NCBI GenBank assembly: GCA_015069295.1
Contig: SVIW01000011.1
Location: 1-54,929, forward strand
DNA: 54,929 nucleotides
Direction of reading: 5' to 3'
DNA from: Clostridiales bacterium
Lineage (GTDB): Bacteria > Bacillota > Clostridia > Christensenellales > Borkfalkiaceae
Part shown: positions 7,882 through 16,700 of the stretch, piece after piece
How positions within the stretch are numbered: the first letter of the stretch is position 1
Layout of the letters: each line of letters opens with the position of its first letter
Made by a program: the position numbers and the translations under genes
Notes under the pieces: generated by a model
What the model saw: only the letters and a program-made list of their open reading frames with translations
Databases searched by the model: none
Told to the model about the DNA's origin: nothing

Positions 7882-9168
7882 ATGAAAAAGGTATGTGTAA
7901 TCGGTGGCGGCGCGGCGGGGCTGATGGCGGCGTACGCAGCGGCGGAAAAGGGGCACGAGGTTGCGCTTTTTGAAAAAAATGAAAAATTGGGCAAAAAAAT
8001 CTATATCACGGGGAAGGGGCGTTGTAACTTTACAAACGACGTTTCCGTGGAAGAATTTTTACCTAATATCGTTAGAGGGGAAAAGTTTTTAAGAGGGGCG
8101 TTATACGCTTTTTCGCCTCAAAATACGATAAATTTCTTCGAAAACAACGGTTTAACGGTCAAAATAGAGCGTGGAAACCGCGCTTTTCCTGCCTCTGACC
8201 ACGCTAGCGACGTTACAAAAACGCTTGAAAAAGCCTGCAAAAAGGCGGGTGTAAAGGTATTTTTAAACGAAAAAATCGAAAAAATTTGCACTACTATGCC
8301 AAACATAATACCTATGTCTGACATAGAGGGTGGTACATCGCGAGACGTAATACCTATGCCACGCATAGCAAAAATTATATCGGATAAAAACGAGTATTTT
8401 TGCGACGAGGTAATTGTTGCAACGGGCGGGATTAGTTATCCGTCTACGGGCTCTACGGGGGATGGGTACGAATTTGCGCGCGTTCACGGTTTAAAGGTAA
8501 CCGATTTAAAATGCGGACTTTGCGGGTTAAACGTAAAGGGAAACGAACTTAAAAGTTTGCAGGGTTTGGCGTTGAAAAACGTATCTTTTACGATAAAGCA
8601 TAAAAATAAGGTTGTTTCCGACGGTTTTGGCGAGATGTTGTTTACCCATTTCGGAGTATCGGGACCTATCGTTTTGTCGGCTTCGTCGCTGATAAACCGC
8701 TTACCGATGGAGGAATTGACGGCGTTTATCGACTTAAAACCCGCGTTGGATATGCAAACCTTAGATAAGCGCTTGCTTCGTGATTTCGACAAGTATAAAA
8801 ATAAGCAAATTTCCAATGCGTTAATCGAGTTATTGCCGCAAAAACTAATCGCTGTTGTGCTTTTCAAAAGCGGGATTTTAGAAACGCAAACGGTCCATTC
8901 GATTACGAAAGAAGAAAGGGGCAGATTGTTGTCGGTTTTAAAGGCGTTCCCGATAAAAATAGCGGGCTTGCGCGGCTTTGAGGAAGCAATTATAACGTCC
9001 GGCGGCGTTGCGCTTTCCGAAATCAATCCAAAAACGATGGAAGCCAAGAAAATAAAAGGCTTGCGTTTTTGCGGCGAGGTTTTGGACGTAGACGCGTTTA
9101 CGGGCGGTTTTAATCTGCAAATCGCATTTGCGACGGGATATTTGGCGGGCTTGTCCATCGAGGGTTAA
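7882..9168 (+). CDS. HI0933/YhiN-family FAD-dependent flavoprotein with an in-frame palindromic insertion
   Basis: 428 residues, a BaiN/YhiN-type flavoprotein. The N-terminus is a Rossmann fold (CVIGGGAAGLMAAYAAAEKG), followed by the family motif ITGKGRCNFTND (about residues 46-57). The mid-protein DEVIVATGGISYPSTGSTGDGYEFA and the C-terminal FCGEVLDVDAFTGGFNLQIAFATGYLAG complete the FAD site. The cellular reaction of this family is not settled, though some members reduce bile-acid or steroid double bonds. About 28 residues (roughly 136-163) are extra compared with the usual ~400-residue length and coincide with a palindromic repeat. ATG 7882 starts directly at the Rossmann strand; an ATG at 7840 would add 14 residues. 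Confidence 0.88.
   Translation: MKKVCVIGGGAAGLMAAYAAAEKGHEVALFEKNEKLGKKIYITGKGRCNFTNDVSVEEFLPNIVRGEKFLRGALYAFSPQNTINFFENNGLTVKIERGNRAFPASDHASDVTKTLEKACKKAGVKVFLNEKIEKICTTMPNIIPMSDIEGGTSRDVIPMPRIAKIISDKNEYFCDEVIVATGGISYPSTGSTGDGYEFARVHGLKVTDLKCGLCGLNVKGNELKSLQGLALKNVSFTIKHKNKVVSDGFGEMLFTHFGVSGPIVLSASSLINRLPMEELTAFIDLKPALDMQTLDKRLLRDFDKYKNKQISNALIELLPQKLIAVVLFKSGILETQTVHSITKEERGRLLSVLKAFPIKIAGLRGFEEAIITSGGVALSEINPKTMEAKKIKGLRFCGEVLDVDAFTGGFNLQIAFATGYLAGLSIEG
8291..8368 (+). repeat. TATG-palindrome element, copy A (inside a CDS)
   Basis: Three palindromes: TATGCCAAACATA (8295-8307), CTATGTCTGACATAG (8312-8326) and CTATGCCACGCATAG (8354-8368). The first two have centres 18 bp apart. The unit 8291-8325 matches the reverse complement of 29002-29036 at 31 of 35 positions, and shares an exact 17-mer with the minus strand near 50.9 kb. 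It stays in frame with the flavoprotein gene. Confidence 0.85.
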
Positions 9169-9192
9169 TTTGCGCGAAAGCCCTTGAAAAGC

Positions 9193-9221
9193 TTGACGGA
9201 AAGCCGTTTTTTCGTTATAAT
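9193..9221 (+). promoter_or_regulatory. sigma-A promoter of the aroH-cmk / plsC / ispH-S1 operon
   Basis: TTGACG (9193-9198), 17-bp spacer, consensus TATAAT (9216-9221), 34 bp ahead of ATG 9255. Confidence 0.88.
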
Positions 9222-9254
9222 AAATACAAGTGGTAATATTTGGAGGAGAATCGT

Positions 9255-10268
9255 ATGACGGTTATTCGTGGAGCGACGACGGTTGCTGCCGATAAAAAAG
9301 AGGAAATCGTAAACGCGGTAAAGGAATTACTGGAAGAGGTTTTTCTTGTAAACGAATTACAAAAAGACGAAGTAAAGGGGGTTGTTTTTTCCCTTACTTC
9401 GGATATTCACGCCTATCATCCCGCAAAAGCGGCGAGGGAATGCGGGTACGATTTTGCTCCTTTATTTGCGGCGGTAGAGCCGGATATTGACGGGGGATTA
9501 AAATTTTGTATTCGCCTGATGTTACTTACGGATTTAACCAAGGAAAAAAATGTAAAGCATATATATCAAAAGGGGGCGAAAACCTTGAGAACGGATATTT
9601 CGGAAGTTTTTAACGTAGCGTTAGACGGCCCTGCGGGCAGCGGGAAAAGCACGATTGCAAAAGTGCTTGCCAAAGATTATAATATCTTGTATCTGGATAC
9701 GGGAGCGATGTATCGCGCTTGCGGATTGAAGGCTTTGCGTGAGGGTATTGACCCGAAAGACGGCGAAGCGGTAGAAAAAATGTTGCCGAATTTGGACGTA
9801 AAGGTCGAATACCGCGAGGGTAAACAGCATACGATATTAGACGGCGAAGACGTATCTTTGGCGATTCGAGTAAACGAAGTGTCTATGGCGGCTTCTACGA
9901 TTTCCGCGCATCCTTCCGTTCGGATCAAGATGGTGGAAATGCAACGGGAAATTGCGGGCAATATGTCCTGCGTATTGGACGGTAGAGATATCGGGTCTAC
10001 CGTATTGCCCAACGCGAAGTTTAAATTTTTCATTACGGCGGACAGCAAAGTCCGTGCTGAGCGTCGCTATAAAGAGCTGCTCGAACGCGGTCAAACGGTA
10101 GATTTTGATACGTTGCATCAAGAAATCGTTGCGCGGGATAAGCAGGACAGCGAAAGGGAATTTTCGCCGCTCGTTTGTGCAAAAGACGCGATGGTGGTCG
10201 ATACGACGGATATGACCGTGGACGAAGTGATTGCTACGATTAAAAAGGCGATTCAAACGAAGATTTGA
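9255..10268 (+). CDS. cmk: Fused chorismate mutase (AroH type) and cytidylate kinase
   Basis: 337 residues in two domains. Residues 1-~115 are an AroH-type chorismate mutase (chorismate to prephenate, for Phe/Tyr): IRGATTV with R5, E75 and GGLKFCIR with R87, and Y104 match the Bacillus active site; the active-site Cys (C75 of the B. subtilis enzyme) is Ala here. Residues ~119-337 are CMP kinase: P-loop GPAGSGKST (125-133), YLDTGAMYRA, and LDGRDIGSTVLPNA. The two are joined by only a few residues in one uninterrupted frame. GGAGGAG precedes ATG 9255. CMP kinase followed by plsC and ispH-S1 is a common Clostridia order; the AroH fusion is the unusual part. Confidence 0.92.
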   Translation: MTVIRGATTVAADKKEEIVNAVKELLEEVFLVNELQKDEVKGVVFSLTSDIHAYHPAKAARECGYDFAPLFAAVEPDIDGGLKFCIRLMLLTDLTKEKNVKHIYQKGAKTLRTDISEVFNVALDGPAGSGKSTIAKVLAKDYNILYLDTGAMYRACGLKALREGIDPKDGEAVEKMLPNLDVKVEYREGKQHTILDGEDVSLAIRVNEVSMAASTISAHPSVRIKMVEMQREIAGNMSCVLDGRDIGSTVLPNAKFKFFITADSKVRAERRYKELLERGQTVDFDTLHQEIVARDKQDSEREFSPLVCAKDAMVVDTTDMTVDEVIATIKKAIQTKI

Positions 10269-10293
10269 GGGATTGAAGATAAGGACGAGAGAA

Positions 10294-11016
10294 ATGGAAG
10301 AAAAGAAAACTCCCGAAGAAACGAAAAAAACAAAAAAACAGAAAAAAGTCAAGGATATCACCATAAAACCTAATAAAAAAGGCAGACATATTATGGGTTT
10401 TATGAACTTTTTGCGGATATTGGTTCTTCCCGTGTATTGGCTTTGCAAGCCCTACCGTTTGTACGGGCATAAAAAGGTTGCGGACGGGGCTTGTATTTAC
10501 GTTTCCAATCACTATACCTTGTTAGACCCTGCGTTTTCGGCGTCGACGACGTGGGAAGGGATTCATTATCTTGGCAAAAGCGAGATATTTGAAGCGCCGC
10601 TTCTCGGCGCGGTTGCGAGGAAAGCAAAGGCGATTTGCGTTAATCGGGACGGTAACGACGTGCGTACGATGCTCGACTGTTTCAAATGCTTGAAAAACGG
10701 GGATAAAATTGCGATTTTCCCCGAGGGGACGAGGAATAAAGGGGAAGAGGTAATGCTGCCCTTCCATCACGGCGCGGCAATGATGGCAATCAAGACGAAA
10801 ACTCCCATTATTCCCATTGTGATTTATAAAAAACCCCGTTTTTTCCGTATGACGCACGTTATCGTCGGCGCGCCCGTTGAACTGACGGAATATTACGGAA
10901 AGAAGCTTTCGGCGGAAGAGATTGCCGCGGCGGATGATAAAATTCGGGAGTTGATGTTACAGCTTCGCGAAGAGCATACGCAATATTTGCTTTCCAAGAA
11001 AAAGAAAAAGGCGTAA
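10294..11016 (+). CDS. plsC: 1-acyl-sn-glycerol-3-phosphate acyltransferase
   Basis: 240 residues. It acylates lysophosphatidic acid to phosphatidic acid at the membrane. A very basic N-terminal tail (about 1-33) is followed by a hydrophobic segment (FMNFLRILVLPVYWL) and then the acyltransferase domain with block I NHYTLLDP (N72-P79, catalytic His73/Asp78) and block III FPEGTRN. Start ATG 10294 follows AAGGA by 8-9 bp. It lies 25 bp after the aroH-cmk stop and 5 bp before ispH, so it belongs to the same operon. Confidence 0.92.
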   Translation: MEEKKTPEETKKTKKQKKVKDITIKPNKKGRHIMGFMNFLRILVLPVYWLCKPYRLYGHKKVADGACIYVSNHYTLLDPAFSASTTWEGIHYLGKSEIFEAPLLGAVARKAKAICVNRDGNDVRTMLDCFKCLKNGDKIAIFPEGTRNKGEEVMLPFHHGAAMMAIKTKTPIIPIVIYKKPRFFRMTHVIVGAPVELTEYYGKKLSAEEIAAADDKIRELMLQLREEHTQYLLSKKKKKA

Positions 11017-11021
11017 TCGTT

Positions 11022-13103
11022 ATGGAATTTGTCATAGCAAAAAGCGGCGGGTTTTGCCGAGGCGTTAAAAAAGCCGTAGACACGGCGCTGGCAATCGATC
11101 CGAAAAATACCTATATTTACGGGGAGATTATCCATAATCCCGAGGTCGTGCAGACGATTACCGACCGTGGGATTGCGATGGTAGAGGAGCTTGACCAAGT
11201 GCCTTGCGGGGCAACGTTGATTATTCGCTCTCACGGCGTAGGAAGAGCCGTTTACGAGTTGTGTAAGGAAAGAAATATAACCGTAGTGGATTGTACCTGC
11301 GAATTCGTTCGCCGCACGCAAACGATCGTAAAGGAAGAATACGCGAAGGGGAAAACGATTATTATCATCGGCGAAAAGACTCATCCAGAGGTTGTCGGCT
11401 TAAATGGTTGGTGTGATAACAAAGCCTACGTTTTTTCTTCGGAGGAAGAAGATTTTTCAATTTTACCCCCCAATGATTGCTGCGTTGTGGCGCAAACGAC
11501 CTATTCTGAGGAAAAATTTGAAAAAATAATTAAAAATCTTAATAATATCCGTGAAAAAACAGTTGAAGTTTTTAAAACAATTTGCTATACTACTATAGGA
11601 CGGCAAAACGAGGCGCGCGAATTGGCGAAGGAATGTGAAGCCGTGTTGGTTATCGGAGGCTTAAACAGCAGCAACACAAACAAGCTTTTCGATATCTGCA
11701 CGAAACATTGTTCCAACGTATTTCGTTTGTCGAGTGCAGCCGATCTCGAATATAAAACAATCAAAAGATTTAAAAAGGTAGGTATTGTTACGGGTGCTAG
11801 CACCCCTAACGCGCAAACTCAGGAGGTTCTATTAAAGATGGAAATGGAAACAGAAGCAAAAGCAACGAGTATGGAAGAAGTCGTTGCGAATATGGACAGT
11901 CAACCCAAGTTCAAGAAAGGACAGTTGATTAAGGCTACGATCTCGTCGGCGGACGATTCGGGTGTTGCAGTATTGCTTCCCCTTGCAAAGAAGGAAGTAA
12001 TTCTCGACAAGGAAGAAGTGGACTGCGAAGTTTACAATAAAGACGATTTCAACGCGAAATTGGGCGAAGAAATCGAACTTATGGTTGTTGCTGTAAACCC
12101 CGTAAAACTTTCCCAAAAACAGATCAAAGCGGTAAAAGAAGAAGAAGCTGCTATCGCTGAAATCCAAGCAGGGAAAGAATTCGAAGTCGTATGTACCGGA
12201 TTCAACAAGGGTGGTTTGACGTCGGAACTCGGTTCTTATACCGTATTCGTTCCCGCACGTGAAATTCGTTCGGGCTACGTAAAAGAACTTGATAAATACG
12301 TTGGCAAGAAACTTCGCCTTCGTCTTATCGAAATCAAGACCGAGAGAAGAAAAGAAATCATTGCTTCTCAGCGTGTAATCATCGAAGAAGAAAGAGCGGC
12401 AAAAGAAGCTGCTAAAGCTGCAAAAGAAGCAGAATTCTTCGCTTCTATTCACGTAGACGATGTGGTAGAGGGTAAAGTGGAAAGAGTAACCGCATTCGGT
12501 GCGTTCGTATCCGTAAACGGTTTCGATTGCCTTGCGCACATTTCCGACCTTTCCTGGACGGGCGTTAAATCGGTTACCGACGTTCTTGAAATTGGTAAGA
12601 AATACGAATTTAAAGTATTGAAGATTGACGAAGAAGCAAAGAAAGTTTCTATCGGTTACAAACAGTTGCAGGCACAGCCTTGGGAACTCGCTGCTGAAAA
12701 ATATGCAGAAGGCGACGTTATCCACGGTAAAGTTGTCCGTATCGTTCCTTTCGGGGCGTTCGTAGAAGTAGAAAAGGGTATCGACGGTCTCGTTCACGTA
12801 TCCCAGATTTCTCACGAATTCCTTGAAAATCCTACGACGGCGCTTGCAATCGGTCAAGAAATCGACGCGAAGATTTTGAAGCTTGACTGCGCTGAAAAGA
12901 AAATGACCCTTTCTATCAAAGCGCTTGAACCCAAGCCCGAAAACTTGGAAAGAAAGCCTCGCGCGGCGAAAGCGGAAGACGGCGAAGTAAAAGAAAAAGC
13001 GAGAAAGCCCAGAGAAGCAAAACCCGCTGACGAAGTTACCGAATGGCACGACGGCGGTTTGGGCGGCGTATCCATCGCGGATTTGTTGAATAAGAACTCC
13101 TGA
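11022..13103 (+). CDS. ispH: IspH (HMBPP reductase) fused to ribosomal protein S1-like domains
   Basis: 693 residues. Residues 1-~280 are the [4Fe-4S] enzyme of the last MEP-pathway step, making IPP and DMAPP: cluster cysteines are seen in GGFCRG (C12), VVDCTC and KTICYTT. Residues ~290-650 hold four S1/OB repeats, the last two strongest (VVEGKVERVTAFGAFVSV and VIHGKVVRIVPFGAFVEV). A Lys/Glu/Pro-rich tail ends in DGGLGGVSIADLLNKNS. IspH-S1 fusions are well known in Clostridia. The S1 part may bind mRNA or the ribosome. Other isoprenoid genes (ispA, dxs) lie 10 kb downstream. Confidence 0.95.
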   Translation: MEFVIAKSGGFCRGVKKAVDTALAIDPKNTYIYGEIIHNPEVVQTITDRGIAMVEELDQVPCGATLIIRSHGVGRAVYELCKERNITVVDCTCEFVRRTQTIVKEEYAKGKTIIIIGEKTHPEVVGLNGWCDNKAYVFSSEEEDFSILPPNDCCVVAQTTYSEEKFEKIIKNLNNIREKTVEVFKTICYTTIGRQNEARELAKECEAVLVIGGLNSSNTNKLFDICTKHCSNVFRLSSAADLEYKTIKRFKKVGIVTGASTPNAQTQEVLLKMEMETEAKATSMEEVVANMDSQPKFKKGQLIKATISSADDSGVAVLLPLAKKEVILDKEEVDCEVYNKDDFNAKLGEEIELMVVAVNPVKLSQKQIKAVKEEEAAIAEIQAGKEFEVVCTGFNKGGLTSELGSYTVFVPAREIRSGYVKELDKYVGKKLRLRLIEIKTERRKEIIASQRVIIEEERAAKEAAKAAKEAEFFASIHVDDVVEGKVERVTAFGAFVSVNGFDCLAHISDLSWTGVKSVTDVLEIGKKYEFKVLKIDEEAKKVSIGYKQLQAQPWELAAEKYAEGDVIHGKVVRIVPFGAFVEVEKGIDGLVHVSQISHEFLENPTTALAIGQEIDAKILKLDCAEKKMTLSIKALEPKPENLERKPRAAKAEDGEVKEKARKPREAKPADEVTEWHDGGLGGVSIADLLNKNS

Positions 13104-13141
13104 TTGTTTTAGGCGTAAATACTTTTCATAAAAAAATAAAA

Positions 13142-13177
13142 AGTCTGTTTTTAATTCGATTAAAAGCAGGCTTTTTT
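13142..13177 (+). terminator. Terminator after ispH-S1
   Basis: 14-bp stem (13142-13155 with 13159-13172) closed by a TCG loop and followed by T6. Two G-U pairs. Confidence 0.85.
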
Positions 13178-13219
13178 GTTTATATATAACCGTTAATAAA
13201 ATTGTAAGGAGTTTCCATT

Positions 13220-15046
13220 ATGGCGAAACAGGGTAAAATTAAAATTTCTAGCGAAAATATGATGCCGATTATTAAAAAATGGCTGTATTCGGACAAGGAC
13301 ATTTTTCTTCGGGAAATCGTTGCAAACGGCGTAGACGCGATTACGAAGTTTAAAAAATTAGCGGATATGGGCGAAACGGCGGCGACGGAAGAGGAATATA
13401 AAATCAACGTTTACGTGGACGAAACGGCGAAAACCTTGACCGTAGAAGATAACGGTATCGGTATGACGGCGGAAGAAGTGGAAAAGTATATCGCCAACGT
13501 TGCTTTTTCAGGGGCTGCCGACTTTTTACAAAAATACGAAAACGCTTCGGGCGACGGAATTATCGGGCATTTCGGTTTGGGGTTCTATTCGGCGTATATG
13601 GTATCGGACAGGGTGGAGATTTACACCAAGAGCTACAAAGACGAGCCTGCCGTAAAATGGGAATCGGACGGAAATTCTACCTATAAACTCTCTGAAACGG
13701 ATAAAACGCAACGCGGTACGAAAATCGTAATGCACCTTGCGGAAGGCGAAGAAGAGTTTTTAAAGGAATACCGCATTCGCGAATTGTTGCGTAAATATTG
13801 TTCGTATATGCCTTATAACGTTTATCTGAACCCGAAGGAAGGTGAGGAAAAGGCAATCAACAATACGACGCCGCTGTATTTGAAGGATCCGAAGGATTGC
13901 ACGGAAGAGGAGTATAAAGAATTCTACCGCGAAGCCTTTATGGATTTTAGCGAACCGCTCTTTTGGATTCATTTAAATATGGAATATCCCTTCCGTTTAA
14001 AGGGTATTTTGTATTTCCCGCAGTTGAAAAAACAGCAAGTGCAGTTAGAAAAAGGGCAAGTAAAGCTCTATTGCAATCAGGTATTTATTGCCGATAATAT
14101 CAAAGAGGTTATCCCCGAATTTTTGATGCTCTTAAACGGAGTGATCGACTGTCCCGATATTCCCTTAAACGTTTCGAGAAGTTTCCTGCAAAACGATAGA
14201 CAAGTACAGAAAATTTCCAAGCATATCACTAAAAAAGTTGCGGACAAATTGACGGGCTTGTTCAATACCGATCGCGAACGTTTTGAAAAGTGCTGGAAGG
14301 ATATTGCGACCTTTATCAAATTCGGCTGTATCAAGGACGAGGATTTCTATAAAAAGGTGGAAAAGAGCATCGTCTTTAAAAACTTGAACGGCGAATATAA
14401 ACCGATGGTAGAGCTTTTTGGGGAAGAAATCACGGAAGAAGAGGCGAAAAACGGCGTGCAACCCAAAGCGGTGTATTACGTTTCCGACGAGGCGCAGCAG
14501 GCGCAATATATTGCAATGTATAAAGACGCGGGCTTGGACGCGATTTTCTGTGAAACCCTCGTAGACCCGCATTTCCTTAGCTATATCGAGTATAAAAACC
14601 CGAAAAAAGTGCGTTTTGTGCGCATCGACGCGGATATTGACAGTGTATTAAAGAGCGCGGAAAGTATCTCGGAAGAGGAACAAAAGGATTTAGTCGAGCT
14701 GTTCAAAAAGCATCTCGTCAATAAAAATATTGCGATAAAAGCGGAACGCTTTAAAAGCGGTAAAATCCCCGCAATCGTCAACGTGGACGAATTTATGCGC
14801 AGAATGTCGGAAATGAACGGATTCTACGGTATGGGGGAAACGGATGCAATGCAAAACGCGACGTTAGTTTTAAACTTGACCAACCCCGTCGTATCGGGTA
14901 TTTTAAATCAAACGGAAGAAAAGCAGGCGTTTATCGTCAACCAAATTTATTATTTGGCAATGCTTTCCTATAAAAAGCTTTCGCCGGAAGAGCTGTCCGA
15001 TTTCGTGGAAAAATCGGCGGCAATGTTGTTCGATTACAGCAAATAA
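13220..15046 (+). CDS. htpG: HtpG (Hsp90) chaperone, divergent clostridial type
   Basis: 608 residues. The N-terminal GHKL ATPase domain shows the ATP-binding Asn in EIVANGVDAITK, then DNGIGMT and the lid GHFGLGFYSAYMVSD. The middle domain carries the catalytic-arginine region LNVSRSFLQND, and the C-terminal dimerisation domain follows. The usual NASDA motif reads NGVDA, which marks a divergent Hsp90 branch that I recall from Clostridia. It is a cytosolic ATP-dependent chaperone. AAGGAG precedes ATG 13220. It has its own transcription unit between two terminators. Confidence 0.93.
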   Translation: MAKQGKIKISSENMMPIIKKWLYSDKDIFLREIVANGVDAITKFKKLADMGETAATEEEYKINVYVDETAKTLTVEDNGIGMTAEEVEKYIANVAFSGAADFLQKYENASGDGIIGHFGLGFYSAYMVSDRVEIYTKSYKDEPAVKWESDGNSTYKLSETDKTQRGTKIVMHLAEGEEEFLKEYRIRELLRKYCSYMPYNVYLNPKEGEEKAINNTTPLYLKDPKDCTEEEYKEFYREAFMDFSEPLFWIHLNMEYPFRLKGILYFPQLKKQQVQLEKGQVKLYCNQVFIADNIKEVIPEFLMLLNGVIDCPDIPLNVSRSFLQNDRQVQKISKHITKKVADKLTGLFNTDRERFEKCWKDIATFIKFGCIKDEDFYKKVEKSIVFKNLNGEYKPMVELFGEEITEEEAKNGVQPKAVYYVSDEAQQAQYIAMYKDAGLDAIFCETLVDPHFLSYIEYKNPKKVRFVRIDADIDSVLKSAESISEEEQKDLVELFKKHLVNKNIAIKAERFKSGKIPAIVNVDEFMRRMSEMNGFYGMGETDAMQNATLVLNLTNPVVSGILNQTEEKQAFIVNQIYYLAMLSYKKLSPEELSDFVEKSAAMLFDYSK

Positions 15047-15065
15047 ATAAAAAACACAAGAAGAA

Positions 15066-15092
15066 AACATCCCGTAAAAGGGGTGTTTTTTT
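15066..15092 (+). terminator. Terminator after htpG
   Basis: 8-bp stem AACATCCC / GGGGTGTT with a GTAAAA loop and a T-run. Confidence 0.75.
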
Positions 15093-15128
15093 GTTCTATA
15101 TAGACAAGCAGTCGCATATAGTATACAA

Positions 15129-15980
15129 ATGCTTGAATTTTTACCGCAAAACGTAAAAGACGGGATAGCGCACCTAAATTTGCGTTACGTATACGAAATT
15201 CGTTTGCGTGCTCAAAAGCCCGTAAGGGTAAATTATGCGGGGAAATATCGGTATTTGGGAACGTACGGACTGGTAGAACACCCACAAAAGGCTGTTTTTT
15301 GCGATGTTGAGGATATAGACGATTGCTTGTTCAAGGCGGGGAAATATTCGATATATTCGGTAGAAGAACAGATGAAAAAGGGCTTTATTACAGGGGAAAA
15401 CGGGGAAAGAATCGGGATAGCGGGAGAATACGTCTTTGAAAAGGGGCAACCGCTTGCCGTTCGAAATTTTACCTCTCTTTGTATCCGCGTCCCGCACGAA
15501 ATACACGGGGCAGGGCAAGAGATTTATAACAGTTGTATGTCAGACAAAGTACGTAGCCTTTTGATTATGTCGGCTCCGGGGCTTGGGAAAACGACGATTT
15601 TAAGAGATTTGGCGCGGATTCTCTGTGAAAAGACGGGAAAAAACCTATTGATATGCGACGAACGCGGGGAAATTTCAATGGGAGATACGGGATGGACGAG
15701 CGACGTAATGAAATTTTCGGATAAAGCAAGCGCGTTTGAGGCGGGAATACGGGCGATGCGCCCTGAAATTATTATCACGGACGAGCTTTCTTTAGAGGAC
15801 TGCGAGGCGGTCAAAAAAGCGGTTTTTGCAGGAGTTTCCGTGATTGCCTCCGCGCATTTTTCCAAAATGGAGTATCTTCCTCAGGCTTTTCAAGGAATAT
15901 TCGAGCGGTACGTGCTTTTAGAAGAAGGGGCGCTTGGGTGCATACGGGCGATATACGATGCCGACGGAAAGGAGCGATAG
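15129..15980 (+). CDS. spoIIIAA: Stage III sporulation protein AA (SpoIIIAA) ATPase
   Basis: 283 residues. A secretion-type AAA ATPase with Walker A APGLGKTT (149-156), and the Walker B and sensor region around EIIITDELS. It powers the SpoIIIA-SpoIIQ channel between mother cell and forespore, needed for late forespore gene expression. First gene of a complete spoIIIAA-AH operon. No clear Shine-Dalgarno stands before ATG 15129. In Bacillus the operon is under sigma-E; a CATATAGT octamer (15115-15122) weakly resembles a sigma-E -10 but is not convincing. Confidence 0.95.
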   Translation: MLEFLPQNVKDGIAHLNLRYVYEIRLRAQKPVRVNYAGKYRYLGTYGLVEHPQKAVFCDVEDIDDCLFKAGKYSIYSVEEQMKKGFITGENGERIGIAGEYVFEKGQPLAVRNFTSLCIRVPHEIHGAGQEIYNSCMSDKVRSLLIMSAPGLGKTTILRDLARILCEKTGKNLLICDERGEISMGDTGWTSDVMKFSDKASAFEAGIRAMRPEIIITDELSLEDCEAVKKAVFAGVSVIASAHFSKMEYLPQAFQGIFERYVLLEEGALGCIRAIYDADGKER

Positions 15981-15984
15981 AAAA

Positions 15985-16479
15985 ATGCTGATAAAATTCC
16001 TTTTTGGGGTGGCTACGGTTGCTTTTACCAGTTTTTGCGGGTACTTATTGGCGCGTAAATATAGGCAAAAAAGAGAGTTTTTCACCCAGTTTAAAGAATT
16101 TAACGACCGTTTTATCAGCGAGGTGTCCTATTATAGACGTCCTATTGGAGAGTTTATTGCAAATTACGTCTACCGTGGAGAATTTAACCGATTGTTAGAG
16201 GAATATTTTACGGGAATATCCGAGGGAAAAACGCTCGGTTTAATCCTTGAAAGCGCAGAATATTCTTTTTTAAAACAGGAAGAAAAACGCGTGGTGGAAG
16301 ACTATTTTTTGATGCTTGGAAAAGGGGACAGTAGCTCGCAAAAGGGATATTGTCTTGCGGCGAAAGACGGGATTGTGAAGTTACAAACGGAAGCCGAATT
16401 GACCTGTAAAAGATATGCGGATTTATACGTTAAACTTGGGTTTTTATGCGGTTTATTGATTTTAATTCTCATACTTTGA
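15985..16479 (+). CDS. spoIIIAB: Stage III sporulation protein AB (SpoIIIAB)
   Basis: 164 residues. One N-terminal and one C-terminal membrane segment flank a helical domain, as in GspF-like SpoIIIAB. Hallmarks are REFFTQFKEFNDRF and LGKGDSSSQKGY near residues 108-119, corresponding to the LGxxD..Q motif of the family. ATG 15985 follows AAAGGAG and lies 4 bp after the spoIIIAA stop. It is thought to help anchor the AA ATPase in the mother-cell membrane. Confidence 0.92.
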   Translation: MLIKFLFGVATVAFTSFCGYLLARKYRQKREFFTQFKEFNDRFISEVSYYRRPIGEFIANYVYRGEFNRLLEEYFTGISEGKTLGLILESAEYSFLKQEEKRVVEDYFLMLGKGDSSSQKGYCLAAKDGIVKLQTEAELTCKRYADLYVKLGFLCGLLILILIL

Positions 16480-16490
16480 CGGGAGGGAAA

Positions 16491-16688
16491 ATGGATATTA
16501 CCATTCTTTTTAAAATTGCGGCAATCGGGATTATCATTACCGTAATCTGTCAAATTTTAAAAAAATCCGATCGGGACGATATTGCAACGCTTGTCAGTAT
16601 CGTAGGGCTCGTCATCGTGTTGGCGGTAGTCGTCAGTATGGTGGGTGATTTATTTACGCAGATACGGGAAATTTTCGGGCTGACGTAG
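16491..16688 (+). CDS. spoIIIAC: Stage III sporulation protein AC (SpoIIIAC)
   Basis: 65 residues with two membrane helices (about 4-22 and 33-52) around the polar KKSDRDDIA turn, which is highly conserved in SpoIIIAC. GGGAGGG lies just before ATG 16491. It is a small integral membrane part of the sporulation feeding-tube complex. Confidence 0.92.
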   Translation: MDITILFKIAAIGIIITVICQILKKSDRDDIATLVSIVGLVIVLAVVVSMVGDLFTQIREIFGLT

Positions 16689-16700
16689 AAAGGACGGCGT

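Noticed and set aside
8325-8350. AGGGTGGTACATCGCG resembles the T-box antiterminator signature (AGGGTGGNACCGCG).
   Set aside because: It lies inside the flavoprotein gene, has two extra bases within the motif, and no specifier stem or terminator surrounds it. It belongs to repeat copy A. Treated as coincidence.
15095-15129. Possible sigma-E promoter before spoIIIAA (CATATAGT at 15115).
   Set aside because: The -10 matches at six of eight positions and no -35 with 13-15 bp spacing is convincing. Regulation by sigma-E is expected from the family but not shown here.
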